From NCBI RefSeq assembly GCF_016093275.1, contig NZ_JAEDAK010000024.1, positions 1-45,241 of the forward strand: a stretch of 45,241 nucleotides of DNA. Direction: 5' to 3'. Source of the DNA: Inhella proteolytica. GTDB taxonomy: Bacteria > Pseudomonadota > Gammaproteobacteria > Burkholderiales > Burkholderiaceae_C. Of the stretch, positions 18,815-26,835 are shown piece after piece (within the stretch, counting starts at the first letter, position 1; each line of letters starts with the position of its first letter). A program made the position numbers and the translations under genes. The notes under the pieces are model-generated. The model was not told where the DNA came from and searched no databases. It saw only the letters and a program-made list of their open reading frames with translations.

Positions 18815-21040
18815 GTGAAGTCCGCAACCCCTCCCGCCCCCAAGCCCCCCGCCCCGCCCTTCCCCCTGCCCCAGCCGCGCCACGCCGCGCGCCTGCCTGC
18901 GGGCCTGAAGCCCGAAGACTGGCAACGCATCCGCCAGGCCGCGCATGCGCTGCCGCAGGTGCTGGCGCCGGCCGACCTGGATGAGGACGGCGACGAGGCG
19001 CTGGAGCGGCTGGGCGCCATCCAGATCGGCAAGGCCGCGGCCGGTGGCCGGCCGAGCCGCTGGATCCTGCCGCAGCACATTGCCGTGGCGCTGGCCCAGC
19101 TGGACGCCACGCCGCTGAGCAACACCTTGCGGCCGCAGCTGCAGCAGCGCATGCAGCAGCTTGAATCCTTGGGCCTGCAGCGCGAAGGCCTGCTGTTCAC
19201 GCGCCTGTGCATGCAGCCGCTGGAGCTGGCGCATGAGGGCTGGCGCATCGAGCTGGCGCACCGCGTGCCGGTGGACGAGGCGCCGCTGTGGGCCTTTGTG
19301 CGCGATGGCGACCTGGCCGCCCTGCGCCGCGCGCTGGGGCCGATGCCGCCCTACTCCCACCCGGCCGAGCTGACGCTGCACCTGAACCACCTGGTGGCGC
19401 GCAGCGAAGCCATGGGCCACCCCAGCCTGCTGCCATCCTTGCTGCCGCGCCTGCAGGCCGAGTGCAGCGTGCCGATGCCCTTTACGGAGCTGAAGGCGGC
19501 GCTGACGCGTGCGCAGGACCGCTGGGAAAACGCCGTCAACGAGCAGGACCGCCTGGCCAGCCTGGGCCGCGAGCTGGCCTTCCGCGGCTACCCGGACAGC
19601 TTTGATGTGGCGCGCCAGCTGGGCCGCCGGGTCACGCTCTTCCTGGGCCCGCCGAACAGCGGCAAGACGCATGCGGCGTTTGAGAAATTGGCGCAGGTGC
19701 AGAACGGGGCTTACTTGGCACCGCTGCGCTTGCTGGCGCTGGAGGGGCGCGACCGCCTGGCCGGCCGCGGCGTGCCCTGCTCGCTGCTGACGGGCGAGGA
19801 GCGCGTGCCGGCCGAGAACGCGCGCGTGGTCAGCAGCACCATCGAGATGGCGAACACGCGCGAGCCGGTGGACGTGGCGGTGATCGACGAGGCGCAGATG
19901 CTGTTCGACGACTCGCGCGGCTGGGCATGGACGCAGGCCATCTGCGGCGTGCCGGCGCGCGAGCTGATCATCATTGCCTCGGCCTACGCGGCACCCGCCA
20001 TCGAGCGCCTGCTGGCGCTGTGCGGCGAGCGCGCCGAGCGGCGCCTCTTTGAGCGCAAGCAGCAGGTGCAGCTGATGCCCGCCCCGGTGCCGATGACGCA
20101 TCTGCAGCCGGGTGATGCGGTGGTGGCCTTCAGCCGCCGCGACGTGCTGATGCTGCGCGACCAGATTGCCCAGGACGGCCACCGCGTGAGCGTGATCTAC
20201 GGCGCGCTGCCGCCCGAGGTGCGGCGCCGCGAGGCCGAGCGCTTTGCGGTGGGCGCCAGCGATGTGCTGGTGGCCACCGATGCCATCGGCATGGGCCTGA
20301 ACCTGCCGATCCGCCGCGTGCTGTTCTCCACCTTGGAGAAGTTCGACGGCGTGGGCGACCGCAAGCTCAGCGTGAGCGAGGTGCACCAGATCGCCGGCCG
20401 CGCCGGCCGCTACGGCCTGCACGACGAGGGCTTCGTGAGCGTGCTCAAGGAGAGCGAGGCCAGCGCCATGAAGATCCTGCGCGAGCTGCTGCCCAAGGAG
20501 CCGCGCGCGCCGCGCGACTTCAAGGCCCCGGTGGCGCCGAACTGGGGCCATGTGAGCACCATTGCCGAGCGCATGGGGGTGAAGAAGCTCTACGCGGTGC
20601 TGAGCATCTTCATGCAGCAGCTGCGCCTGGACGACGCCCACTTCGCCGTGGCCGAGCTGGAGCAGATGCTGGAACTGGCCGAGATGCTGGACCGGCACGC
20701 CGCGGGCCTGAGCCTGCAGGAGCGCTTCCGCTACGCGCAGGCGCCAGTGGATTCACGCCTGCCGCAGCTGCTGGAGCAGTTCCAGGGCTGGGCCGAACGC
20801 CACGCCCGCACCGGCCAGGCCGGCGCGCCGGAGTTCGTGGACGACGTGGACCAGCACGCCCGCCTGGACCGCATGGAGCAGGCGCTGCGCATGTGCACGC
20901 TGTGGCTCTGGCTGGATCTGCGCTTCCCCGGCGTGTACGGCCATGTGGACGAGGTGCTGGACCTGCGCGGGCGGCTGAACGACGGGATTGAGCGGCAGCT
21001 GAAGGGCAAGCGGCCGCTGTGGCAGCGGCGCGGGCGCTGA
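18815..21040 (+). CDS. SUV3-type ATP-dependent RNA helicase
   Basis: The 741-aa superfamily 2 helicase resembles mitochondrial SUPV3L1/Suv3. Residues ~1-260 carry a Pro-rich start (PKPPAPPFPLPQ) and a helical domain. The core follows: Walker A GPPNSGKT at 278-285, DEAQ at 358-361, the second RecA-like domain with SVIYGALPPEVRRREA and VATDAIGMGLNLP, and motif VI QIAGRAGR at 525-532. The C-terminal SUV3_C segment ends in a VYGHVDEVLDLRGRLND region typical of the family. Bacterial members occur in alpha- and betaproteobacteria; Suv3 partners PNPase-like or RNase II-like exonucleases in RNA decay. The GTG start at 18815 is uncertain as no good ribosome-binding site was seen. Nothing nearby identifies the exonuclease partner. 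Confidence 0.9.
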   Translation: MKSATPPAPKPPAPPFPLPQPRHAARLPAGLKPEDWQRIRQAAHALPQVLAPADLDEDGDEALERLGAIQIGKAAAGGRPSRWILPQHIAVALAQLDATPLSNTLRPQLQQRMQQLESLGLQREGLLFTRLCMQPLELAHEGWRIELAHRVPVDEAPLWAFVRDGDLAALRRALGPMPPYSHPAELTLHLNHLVARSEAMGHPSLLPSLLPRLQAECSVPMPFTELKAALTRAQDRWENAVNEQDRLASLGRELAFRGYPDSFDVARQLGRRVTLFLGPPNSGKTHAAFEKLAQVQNGAYLAPLRLLALEGRDRLAGRGVPCSLLTGEERVPAENARVVSSTIEMANTREPVDVAVIDEAQMLFDDSRGWAWTQAICGVPARELIIIASAYAAPAIERLLALCGERAERRLFERKQQVQLMPAPVPMTHLQPGDAVVAFSRRDVLMLRDQIAQDGHRVSVIYGALPPEVRRREAERFAVGASDVLVATDAIGMGLNLPIRRVLFSTLEKFDGVGDRKLSVSEVHQIAGRAGRYGLHDEGFVSVLKESEASAMKILRELLPKEPRAPRDFKAPVAPNWGHVSTIAERMGVKKLYAVLSIFMQQLRLDDAHFAVAELEQMLELAEMLDRHAAGLSLQERFRYAQAPVDSRLPQLLEQFQGWAERHARTGQAGAPEFVDDVDQHARLDRMEQALRMCTLWLWLDLRFPGVYGHVDEVLDLRGRLNDGIERQLKGKRPLWQRRGR

Positions 21041-21082
21041 ACTGACGAGGGGCGGTCGCCAGGCGAGCGCGCCCTGCCGGGT

Positions 21083-22219
21083 TCAGGCCTGCGCGAGCAA
21101 CTGATCCAGCGCGCGCTCGAAGGAGCCCACGGTGCGGTCGATGTGCTGCAGCTTGTCCAGCCCGAACAGACCGATGCGGAAGCTGCGGAAGTCCGCGCCC
21201 TCGTCGCAGGCCAGCGGCACGCCGGCGGCGATCTGCAGGCCTTGGCCGGCCCAGGCGCGGGTGTTTTGCCAGTCGGCGTGCGGGGTGTAGCTCACCACCA
21301 CGCAGGGCGCCTGGAAGCCCGGCGCGGCCACGCTGGGAATGCCGCGTACTTCGAGCAGGCCGCGCACGCGGCGGCCCAGCTCTTCCTGGGCGGCCTTGGC
21401 ATTCGCGAAGCCGAAGGCGCGGGTCTCGGCCACGGCGTCGCGCAGCTGCGCCAGGCCGTCGGTGGGGTAGGTGGCGTGGTAGGCCATCTGGCCCTGCTCG
21501 TGCGCGGCCATGATGGCGGCCCACTTCTTCAGATCGAGCGCAAAGCTGCTGCTATTGGTTTCGGCCAGGCGCGCCACGGCGCGGGGCGAGAGCATCACCA
21601 GGCCGGCGCAGGGCGTGCTGCTCCAGCCTTTTTGCGGCGCGCTGATCAGCACGTCCACGCCGGTCTGGGCCATGTCCACCCACATCGCGCCGGAGGCCAC
21701 GCAGTCCAGCACGAACAGGCCGTCGTGCGCGTGCACGGCCTCGGCAATGGCCTTGAGGTGATCGTCCGGCAGCATCAGGCCGGCGGAGGTTTCCACGTGC
21801 GGGGCGAACACCACGGCGGGGCGGGTCTGGCGGATGGTGCTGACGATCTCGTCCAGCGGGGCCGGGGCGAACGGCGCCGTGTCACCCGGCTGCAGCCGCC
21901 GGGCCTTCAGCACGGTGGACGAGGAGGCCACGCCCGCCATCTCGAAGATCTGCGTCCAGCGGTAGCTGAACCAGCCGTTGCGCACGATCAGCACGTCCTG
22001 CCCGCCGGCGAACTGGCGCGCCACCGCTTCCATGCCGTAGCTGCCACCCCCGGGCACCACCACCGCCGCGGCGGCGTTGTAGACCTCCTTCAGCCCGGCC
22101 GAGAGGTCTTGCATGACCTTGGCGAAGCGCTGGGAGAGGTGGTTCAGCGAGCGGTCGGTGTAGACGACCGAGTATTCGAGCAAGCCGTCGGGGTCGATAT
22201 GGGGCAGCAGGCCAGGCAT
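21083..22219 (-). CDS. Class V PLP-dependent aminotransferase (alanine-glyoxylate type)
   Basis: The 378-aa fold-type I aminotransferase belongs to the serine-pyruvate/alanine-glyoxylate group. The Schiff-base lysine is Lys197 in SAPQKGW. The PLP-binding Asp and Gly-rich segments appear as LFVLDCVASGAMWVDMAQTG and PGGGSYGMEAVARQF. ATG 22219 is preceded by AAGGCGG ~5-11 nt upstream; the longer open frame to 22279 is not supported. It is divergently transcribed from the class III CoA transferase gene, with 143 bp between them. Substrate pair unknown; glyoxylate or a ketoacid is most likely. Confidence 0.92.
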   Translation of the reverse strand: MPGLLPHIDPDGLLEYSVVYTDRSLNHLSQRFAKVMQDLSAGLKEVYNAAAAVVVPGGGSYGMEAVARQFAGGQDVLIVRNGWFSYRWTQIFEMAGVASSSTVLKARRLQPGDTAPFAPAPLDEIVSTIRQTRPAVVFAPHVETSAGLMLPDDHLKAIAEAVHAHDGLFVLDCVASGAMWVDMAQTGVDVLISAPQKGWSSTPCAGLVMLSPRAVARLAETNSSSFALDLKKWAAIMAAHEQGQMAYHATYPTDGLAQLRDAVAETRAFGFANAKAAQEELGRRVRGLLEVRGIPSVAAPGFQAPCVVVSYTPHADWQNTRAWAGQGLQIAAGVPLACDEGADFRSFRIGLFGLDKLQHIDRTVGSFERALDQLLAQA

Positions 22220-22349
22220 GGGGTTCCGCCTTCGTGGGTGTCTTGGGGTTGGTCGAGTGTAGGAAGCCGCGCGCGCCACCGCGCTGCCGCTTCACGCACC
22301 GAGAAGGCAAGCCCCACCGCTGACGGATCCGGAAGGGGGTGGGCGTTTT

Positions 22350-22355
22350 GACAAT
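22350..22355 (+). promoter_or_regulatory. -10-like GACAAT before the CoA transferase ATG
   Basis: GACAAT ends 7 nt before ATG 22363, which would place transcription initiation at the start codon. No Shine-Dalgarno serves this ATG. GGAAGG at 22331-22336 instead lies 2 nt before an upstream in-frame GTG (22339). Confidence 0.28.
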
Positions 22356-22362
22356 CCCCGCC

Positions 22363-23565
22363 ATGAATGCGCTCCCTACCACCCCGCTGGCCGGCCTGAA
22401 GGTCGTCGAGATGGGCCAGCTCATCGCCGGACCCTTCGTCGGCAAGACCCTGGGCGACTTTGGTGCCGAGGTCATCAAGATCGAGCCCCCTGCCGGTGGC
22501 GACCCGCTGCGCGGCTGGCGTCTGCAGCAGGACGGTACGTCCGTGTGGTGGCAGGTGCAGTCGCGCAACAAGCGCTCGCTGGCGCTGGACCTGCGCGCGC
22601 CCGAAGGCCAGGAGATTGCGCGCCGCCTGATTGCCGAGGCCGATGTGCTGGTGGAGAACTTCCGCCCCGGCACGCTGGAGGGCTGGGGCCTGGGCTGGGA
22701 GGCGCTTTCGGCGCTGAACCCGCGGCTGGTGATGCTGCGCATCTCCGGCTATGGCCAGAGCGGGCCGTACAAGGACCGCCCCGGCTTCGGCATGATCGGC
22801 GAGGCCATGGGGGGCTTGCGCCACCTCACCGGCGAGAGCGGCCGCGTGCCGGTGCGCTGCGGGGTGTCGATCGGCGACACGCTGGCGGCGCTGCACGGCG
22901 TCATCGGCGTGCTGATGGCGCTGTACCACCACAAGGTGCACGGCGGGCCGGGCCAGGTGATCGACGTGGCCCTGCACGAGGCCGTCTTCAACTGCATGGA
23001 AAGTCTGCTGCCCGAGTACAGCGCCGCCGGCCTGGTGCGCGAGCCCGGTGGCTCGGCCCTGCCCGGCATCGCCCCCAGCAATGCCTACCCCTGCGTGGAT
23101 GGCGTGGTGCTGGTGGCCGGCAATGGCGACTCGATCTTCAAGCGCCTGATGGCGGCCATCGGCCGCGCCGACCTGGGCCAAGATCCGGAGCTGGCGCACA
23201 ACAGCGGCCGCGTGGCGCGGGTGGACGAGATCGACGGCGCCATCGCCGCCTGGACGCGCCCGCGCAGCGTGGCGGCGGTGCTGGAGGCCCTGACCGCCGC
23301 CGATGTGCCGGCCGGCAAGGTCTACACCGCGGCGGACATCGCCGCCGACCCGCATTACCAGGCGCGCGAGATGCTGCTGCAGCAGACCACGCGCACCGGC
23401 CGCACGCTCATGGTGCCGGGCATCGTGCCCAAGCTGCTGGGCACGCCCGGCAGCCTGCGCCGCCCAGCGCCCGGGCTGGGCGAGGACGGCGAAGCCGTGC
23501 TGGCCGAACTGGGCCTGACGCCGGAGCAGATCGCCGCGCTGCGTGCGCGTGGCGTGCTGGCCTGA
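22363..23565 (+). CDS. Class III (CaiB/BaiF) CoA transferase
   Basis: The 400-aa protein of the CaiB/BaiF (formyl-CoA/succinyl-CoA transferase) family has the N-terminal PLAGLKVVEMGQLIAGPF, then GADVI-like FGAEVIKIEPPAGGD, and a LVENFRPG segment characteristic of the family. In the region where class III enzymes carry the catalytic Asp, this protein reads IDVALHEAVFN, with a Glu rather than Asp. Such variation is known among related family members, so activity cannot be excluded. ATG 22363 fits the family start; GTG 22339 would add 8 residues. It converges with the L,D-transpeptidase gene (3-bp gap). The CoA donor and acceptor are unknown. Confidence 0.9.
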   Translation: MNALPTTPLAGLKVVEMGQLIAGPFVGKTLGDFGAEVIKIEPPAGGDPLRGWRLQQDGTSVWWQVQSRNKRSLALDLRAPEGQEIARRLIAEADVLVENFRPGTLEGWGLGWEALSALNPRLVMLRISGYGQSGPYKDRPGFGMIGEAMGGLRHLTGESGRVPVRCGVSIGDTLAALHGVIGVLMALYHHKVHGGPGQVIDVALHEAVFNCMESLLPEYSAAGLVREPGGSALPGIAPSNAYPCVDGVVLVAGNGDSIFKRLMAAIGRADLGQDPELAHNSGRVARVDEIDGAIAAWTRPRSVAAVLEALTAADVPAGKVYTAADIAADPHYQAREMLLQQTTRTGRTLMVPGIVPKLLGTPGSLRRPAPGLGEDGEAVLAELGLTPEQIAALRARGVLA

Positions 23566-23568
23566 GCC

Positions 23569-25059
23569 TCAGGGCTTCGGAAGACCCAGCGCCGCCTCCA
23601 GCGCCGGGTCCAGCCCGTACACATCCTCGAAGAAGCAGACCTCGCCGCCGCGCACCAGCGCGGTGCCGTAGGTGATCAGCATCGGCAGCGGCTCCGCCAC
23701 CGCCACGGCCTGGGGGCGCGGGTCGGCCAGGGCGGCGCGCACGGCGGCCAGGTTCCAGCCCGGCTGGCCCTGCAGCACGAAGGCGGCCAGCGCGGCCGGG
23801 TCTTCGACGCGGATGCAGCCGTGGCTGAGGTCGCGCCGGCTGCGAGCGAACAGCCGCGTGGACGGCGTGTGGTGCAGGTAGACGGACTCGCGGTTCGGGA
23901 ACACGAACTTGATGGCGCCCAGCGCGTTGCGCGGCCCCGGCCGCTGGCGGATGCGCAGGCGGCCGCGCAGCACCTCGGCCAGGCGGTCCTCGCTCAGCTC
24001 GGCCTCCACGCCCGCGGGGCCGACGAACTCATAGCCCTCGCGCGCCCATTGCGCGGGGTCGCGGCGCAGCTCGGGCACCAGCTCGTCTCGCGCAATCTTG
24101 TAGGGCACGTTCCAAAAGGGCTGGAATTCGATGCGGCGCAGGCTTTCCAGCAGCAGGGGCGTGCGGCGGTCCAGCGCCTGGCCGACGATGACGCGCATCT
24201 CCGCCCGCAGCGCCAGGCCTTCACCCTGCAGCTCGTAGGCGCGCAGCCGGTACTCGGGCAGGTTGATGACGAGCATGCGCGGTGCAGCGCGCAATGGCGT
24301 CCAACGCAGGCGTTCCAGCGCCAGCACCAGTTGGCGCAGGCGGCGGGCCGGCGGCACTTCCAGGGCGGCGCGCGTGGCGCGGCCCAGCACGCCGTCGGCT
24401 TCCAGGCCATGGCGGGCCTGGAAGCGGCACAGCGCGGCGAGCACGTCACCCTCCAGGCGCTCCGCCGCCACGGCTGTGGGCGCCAGATCACCCAGCGCCA
24501 GCAGGCGGGCGCTCAGCAGGGGCAGGCCTTCCCAGGCCTGGCCGGGCTCCAGGCGCTGGCGCGCGGGCAGGGCCGGCAGGCTTTGCGCCCAGGCGGGGTG
24601 CTCGGCCAGGGCGCGGTACTGCGCCAGGGCCTGGCGCAGGCGCTGGTACTGCGGCAGTGCGGGCGCGGCGGCGCGCTCCGCAGCGGCCAGATCCTGCAGC
24701 GCCAGCGCGGCCTGCAGGGCGGCGGCGGGGTCGAACGGCTCGCGCGGCGCGCCAAAGCCCAAGCCCAGCGCGGCCGGGTCCACACGCCCCAGGCGCAAAT
24801 GCCGCAGGTAGCGCAGCAGGGCGGCCTGCAGGGTCTCGGCCAGCGCGGCGCGGGCGGTTTCATCGGGTGCTGCCAGCCAGGCGTCGGCCAGAGCCGGCAG
24901 GCCGTAGTCGGCCGGGTTCAGGCCGTGGCTGTCGGCCTGGTTCAGCAGGGCCAGCGCCTGCGCGGCCAGCGGGCTGGGCCGGTCGTCCTGCCACCAGGGG
25001 CTGGCGGCCGCACCCAGCGGCAGCAGCGCCAGGGTGCACAGAGAGCGGCGACGGTTCAT
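23569..25059 (-). CDS. L,D-transpeptidase of the YcbB (LdtD) type
   Basis: This 496-aa periplasmic enzyme forms meso-DAP 3-3 crosslinks in peptidoglycan. A short signal sequence (residues 1-20, RRR then LCTLALLPLGAAA) leads into a scaffold domain and a peptidoglycan-binding-like helix bundle (FQARHGLEADGVLGRATRAAL at ~220-240). The YkuD catalytic domain has SHGCIRVED with nucleophile Cys415. The overall domain order and length match YcbB/LdtD. ATG 25059 was chosen because upstream in-frame codons lack signal-peptide character. It diverges from the beta-helix-like gene at 25176. A role in cell-wall remodelling under envelope stress is known for E. coli LdtD and is inferred here. Confidence 0.9.
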   Translation of the reverse strand: MNRRRSLCTLALLPLGAAASPWWQDDRPSPLAAQALALLNQADSHGLNPADYGLPALADAWLAAPDETARAALAETLQAALLRYLRHLRLGRVDPAALGLGFGAPREPFDPAAALQAALALQDLAAAERAAAPALPQYQRLRQALAQYRALAEHPAWAQSLPALPARQRLEPGQAWEGLPLLSARLLALGDLAPTAVAAERLEGDVLAALCRFQARHGLEADGVLGRATRAALEVPPARRLRQLVLALERLRWTPLRAAPRMLVINLPEYRLRAYELQGEGLALRAEMRVIVGQALDRRTPLLLESLRRIEFQPFWNVPYKIARDELVPELRRDPAQWAREGYEFVGPAGVEAELSEDRLAEVLRGRLRIRQRPGPRNALGAIKFVFPNRESVYLHHTPSTRLFARSRRDLSHGCIRVEDPAALAAFVLQGQPGWNLAAVRAALADPRPQAVAVAEPLPMLITYGTALVRGGEVCFFEDVYGLDPALEAALGLPKP

Positions 25060-25175
25060 GGCCAGTATGTTGCCGAAGGCTGAAACAAACGAAACACAAG
25101 ACCCCCTTGCCGAAACCAGGGCACAACAAGCGCTGCCGAGACTGACGTCATTCCAGCCCCAACCGGGAGTGCACC

Positions 25176-25745
25176 ATGGTCTTCTCTGCCGCTGAACTCG
25201 ATCTGTCCCACGATCTGCCGCCCGGTTTGGTGGCTGAGGCCCCGGGCAGCTACCGCATCGAGCCCGCACGCATCACCGACTGGCCGCTGGTGCTGGACCG
25301 CCCCGGCCACTACCACCTGGCCGCCGACCTGACGGTGCCCCCCGGCGAGGACGGCCTGCTGGTGACGGCCGACAACGTGCACCTGGACCTGGGCGGCCAC
25401 GAACTGGCCGGCCACTGCGAACCCGAGGCGCCCTGCCTGGCGCTGGAGATCACCGGCCGACGCGCCACGCTGAGCCGCGGCCGCGTGCATTCGCTCAGCG
25501 GCTGGGCGGTTTCGCTCGGCCCCGATTGCTGCATGGAAGACGTGGTGCTGGTCAGCCCGAGCGGCTTTGGCTACGGCTTCGGCGGCGCCAGCAACGCGCA
25601 GCCCACGCCGGCTCCGCTCAAGCCCGCGCTGGCCCGCCCCCGCCCCATGACCACCTGGCAAAGCCCGGCCTGCAACCCGAACGGCCTGCCGGTGTGGGTG
25701 TCGCTGCGCGAAAGCAAGGCGCGCCGCGCCGCGGCACGCCGCTGA
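25176..25745 (+). CDS. Small parallel beta-helix-like protein, function unknown
   Basis: I do not recognise a named family. The 189-aa protein has runs such as DNVHLDLGGHELAGH and a following ITGRRATLSRGRVHSLSG that resemble rungs of right-handed parallel beta-helices (hydrophobic-turn-hydrophobic spacing, the phrase NVxLDLxGH). These are much shorter than usual for pectate-lyase-like domains (typically >250 aa). There is no signal peptide. The C-terminus is Pro/Ala-rich then basic (SKARRAAARR). GGGAG precedes the ATG by a few bases. It is divergent from the L,D-transpeptidase and convergent with amrS (12-bp gap). It may be a truncated or minimal beta-helix; no partner is evident. Confidence 0.72.
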   Translation: MVFSAAELDLSHDLPPGLVAEAPGSYRIEPARITDWPLVLDRPGHYHLAADLTVPPGEDGLLVTADNVHLDLGGHELAGHCEPEAPCLALEITGRRATLSRGRVHSLSGWAVSLGPDCCMEDVVLVSPSGFGYGFGGASNAQPTPAPLKPALARPRPMTTWQSPACNPNGLPVWVSLRESKARRAAARR

Positions 25746-25757
25746 GCCCGCGAAAAA

Positions 25758-26831
25758 TCAGAGCACTTCGGCCAGCCGCACCGGAATGCGGCGCGGGCCG
25801 AAGCGGCCGGGCTGCGCACCCCAGCGCCCCGCGATGGCCGTGCCGCAATGCGTGCAATGACCTTGCGCGTCCAGCGCGTAGTGCAGCAGCCGGTACCAAT
25901 CCCGCACCACCACCGCGGCGCCACAGCCCGGGCACAGGGTGCTACCGCCCTCGGGGTCGTGCACATTGCCGGTGTACACAAAGCGCAGGCCCTCGTCGCG
26001 CGCAATGCGGCGCGCCAGCGTCAGGGTCTCGGGCGGGGTGCGTGGCCGCTCCTGCATCTTGAAGTCGGGGTGGAAGGCGCTGAAGTGCAGGGGCACGTCC
26101 GGTCCCAGGTGCTCGTGCACCCAGCGGCTCAAGGCCGTCAGCTCGGCCGGACTGTCGTTCAGGCCGGGAATGAGGAGTGTGGTGATCTCCAGCCAGCAGT
26201 CGGTTTCGTGGGCGATGTATTCGAGCGTCTCCAGCACCGGCGCCAGGTGCGCGCCGGTCTGCTGGAAGTAGAAGTCTTCGGTGAAGCCCTTCAGGTCGAC
26301 ATTGGCGGCATCCATGGCGGCGAAGAAGGGCCGGCGCGGCTCGGCGTGGATGTAGCCAGCCGTCACCGCCACCGTCTTCAGCCCCGCCGCATGGCAGGCC
26401 GCCGCGCAGTCCAAGGCGTACTCGGCAAAGATCACCGGGTCGTTGTAGGTGAAAGCCACGCTGGTGCAGCCATGCTGGCGCGCCGCCTGCGCCAGTTGCG
26501 CGGGGCTGGCCTGGTCCATCAGCCGGTCCATCTCGCGGCTTTTGCTGATGTCCCAGTTCTGGCAGAACTTGCAGGCCAGGTTGCAGCCCGCCGTGCCAAA
26601 GCTCAGCACCGGAGTGCCGGGGTAGAAGTGGTTGAGCGGCTTCTTCTCGATCGGGTCAATGCAAAAGCCCGAGCTGCGCCCATAGGTGGTGAGCACCATG
26701 GCATCGCCGTCGCGCTGGCGCACGAAGCACAGGCCGCGCTGGCCCTCGTGCAGCTTGCAGTCACGCGGGCACAGATCACATTGAATGCGGCCGTCCTCCA
26801 GCCGGTGCCACCACTGCGCCGCATGGGTCAT
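25758..26831 (-). CDS. amrS: AmmeMemoRadiSam system radical SAM enzyme
   Basis: The 357-aa radical SAM protein has the cluster motif Cys83-x3-Cys87-x2-Cys90 (GCNLACKFCQNW). An N-terminal Cys-rich segment has C18, C21, C25 and C35 (DLCPRDC). A C-terminal zinc-ribbon-like tail has a CPGCG and later CTHCG pair. This arrangement is characteristic of AmrS proteins, related to pyruvate formate-lyase activating enzymes. The reaction is not established. Its ATG lies 4 bp after the stop of the upstream Memo-AMMECR1 fusion gene on the same strand, so the two form an operon. A product modifying a protein or a small molecule is inferred only. Confidence 0.93.
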   Translation of the reverse strand: MTHAAQWWHRLEDGRIQCDLCPRDCKLHEGQRGLCFVRQRDGDAMVLTTYGRSSGFCIDPIEKKPLNHFYPGTPVLSFGTAGCNLACKFCQNWDISKSREMDRLMDQASPAQLAQAARQHGCTSVAFTYNDPVIFAEYALDCAAACHAAGLKTVAVTAGYIHAEPRRPFFAAMDAANVDLKGFTEDFYFQQTGAHLAPVLETLEYIAHETDCWLEITTLLIPGLNDSPAELTALSRWVHEHLGPDVPLHFSAFHPDFKMQERPRTPPETLTLARRIARDEGLRFVYTGNVHDPEGGSTLCPGCGAAVVVRDWYRLLHYALDAQGHCTHCGTAIAGRWGAQPGRFGPRRIPVRLAEVL

Positions 26832-26835
26832 GCGA

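Noticed and set aside
22348-22353. TTGACA as a -35 element for the CoA transferase
   Set aside because: The matching -10 would fall inside the coding sequence (22371-22376, GC-rich) after the start codon.
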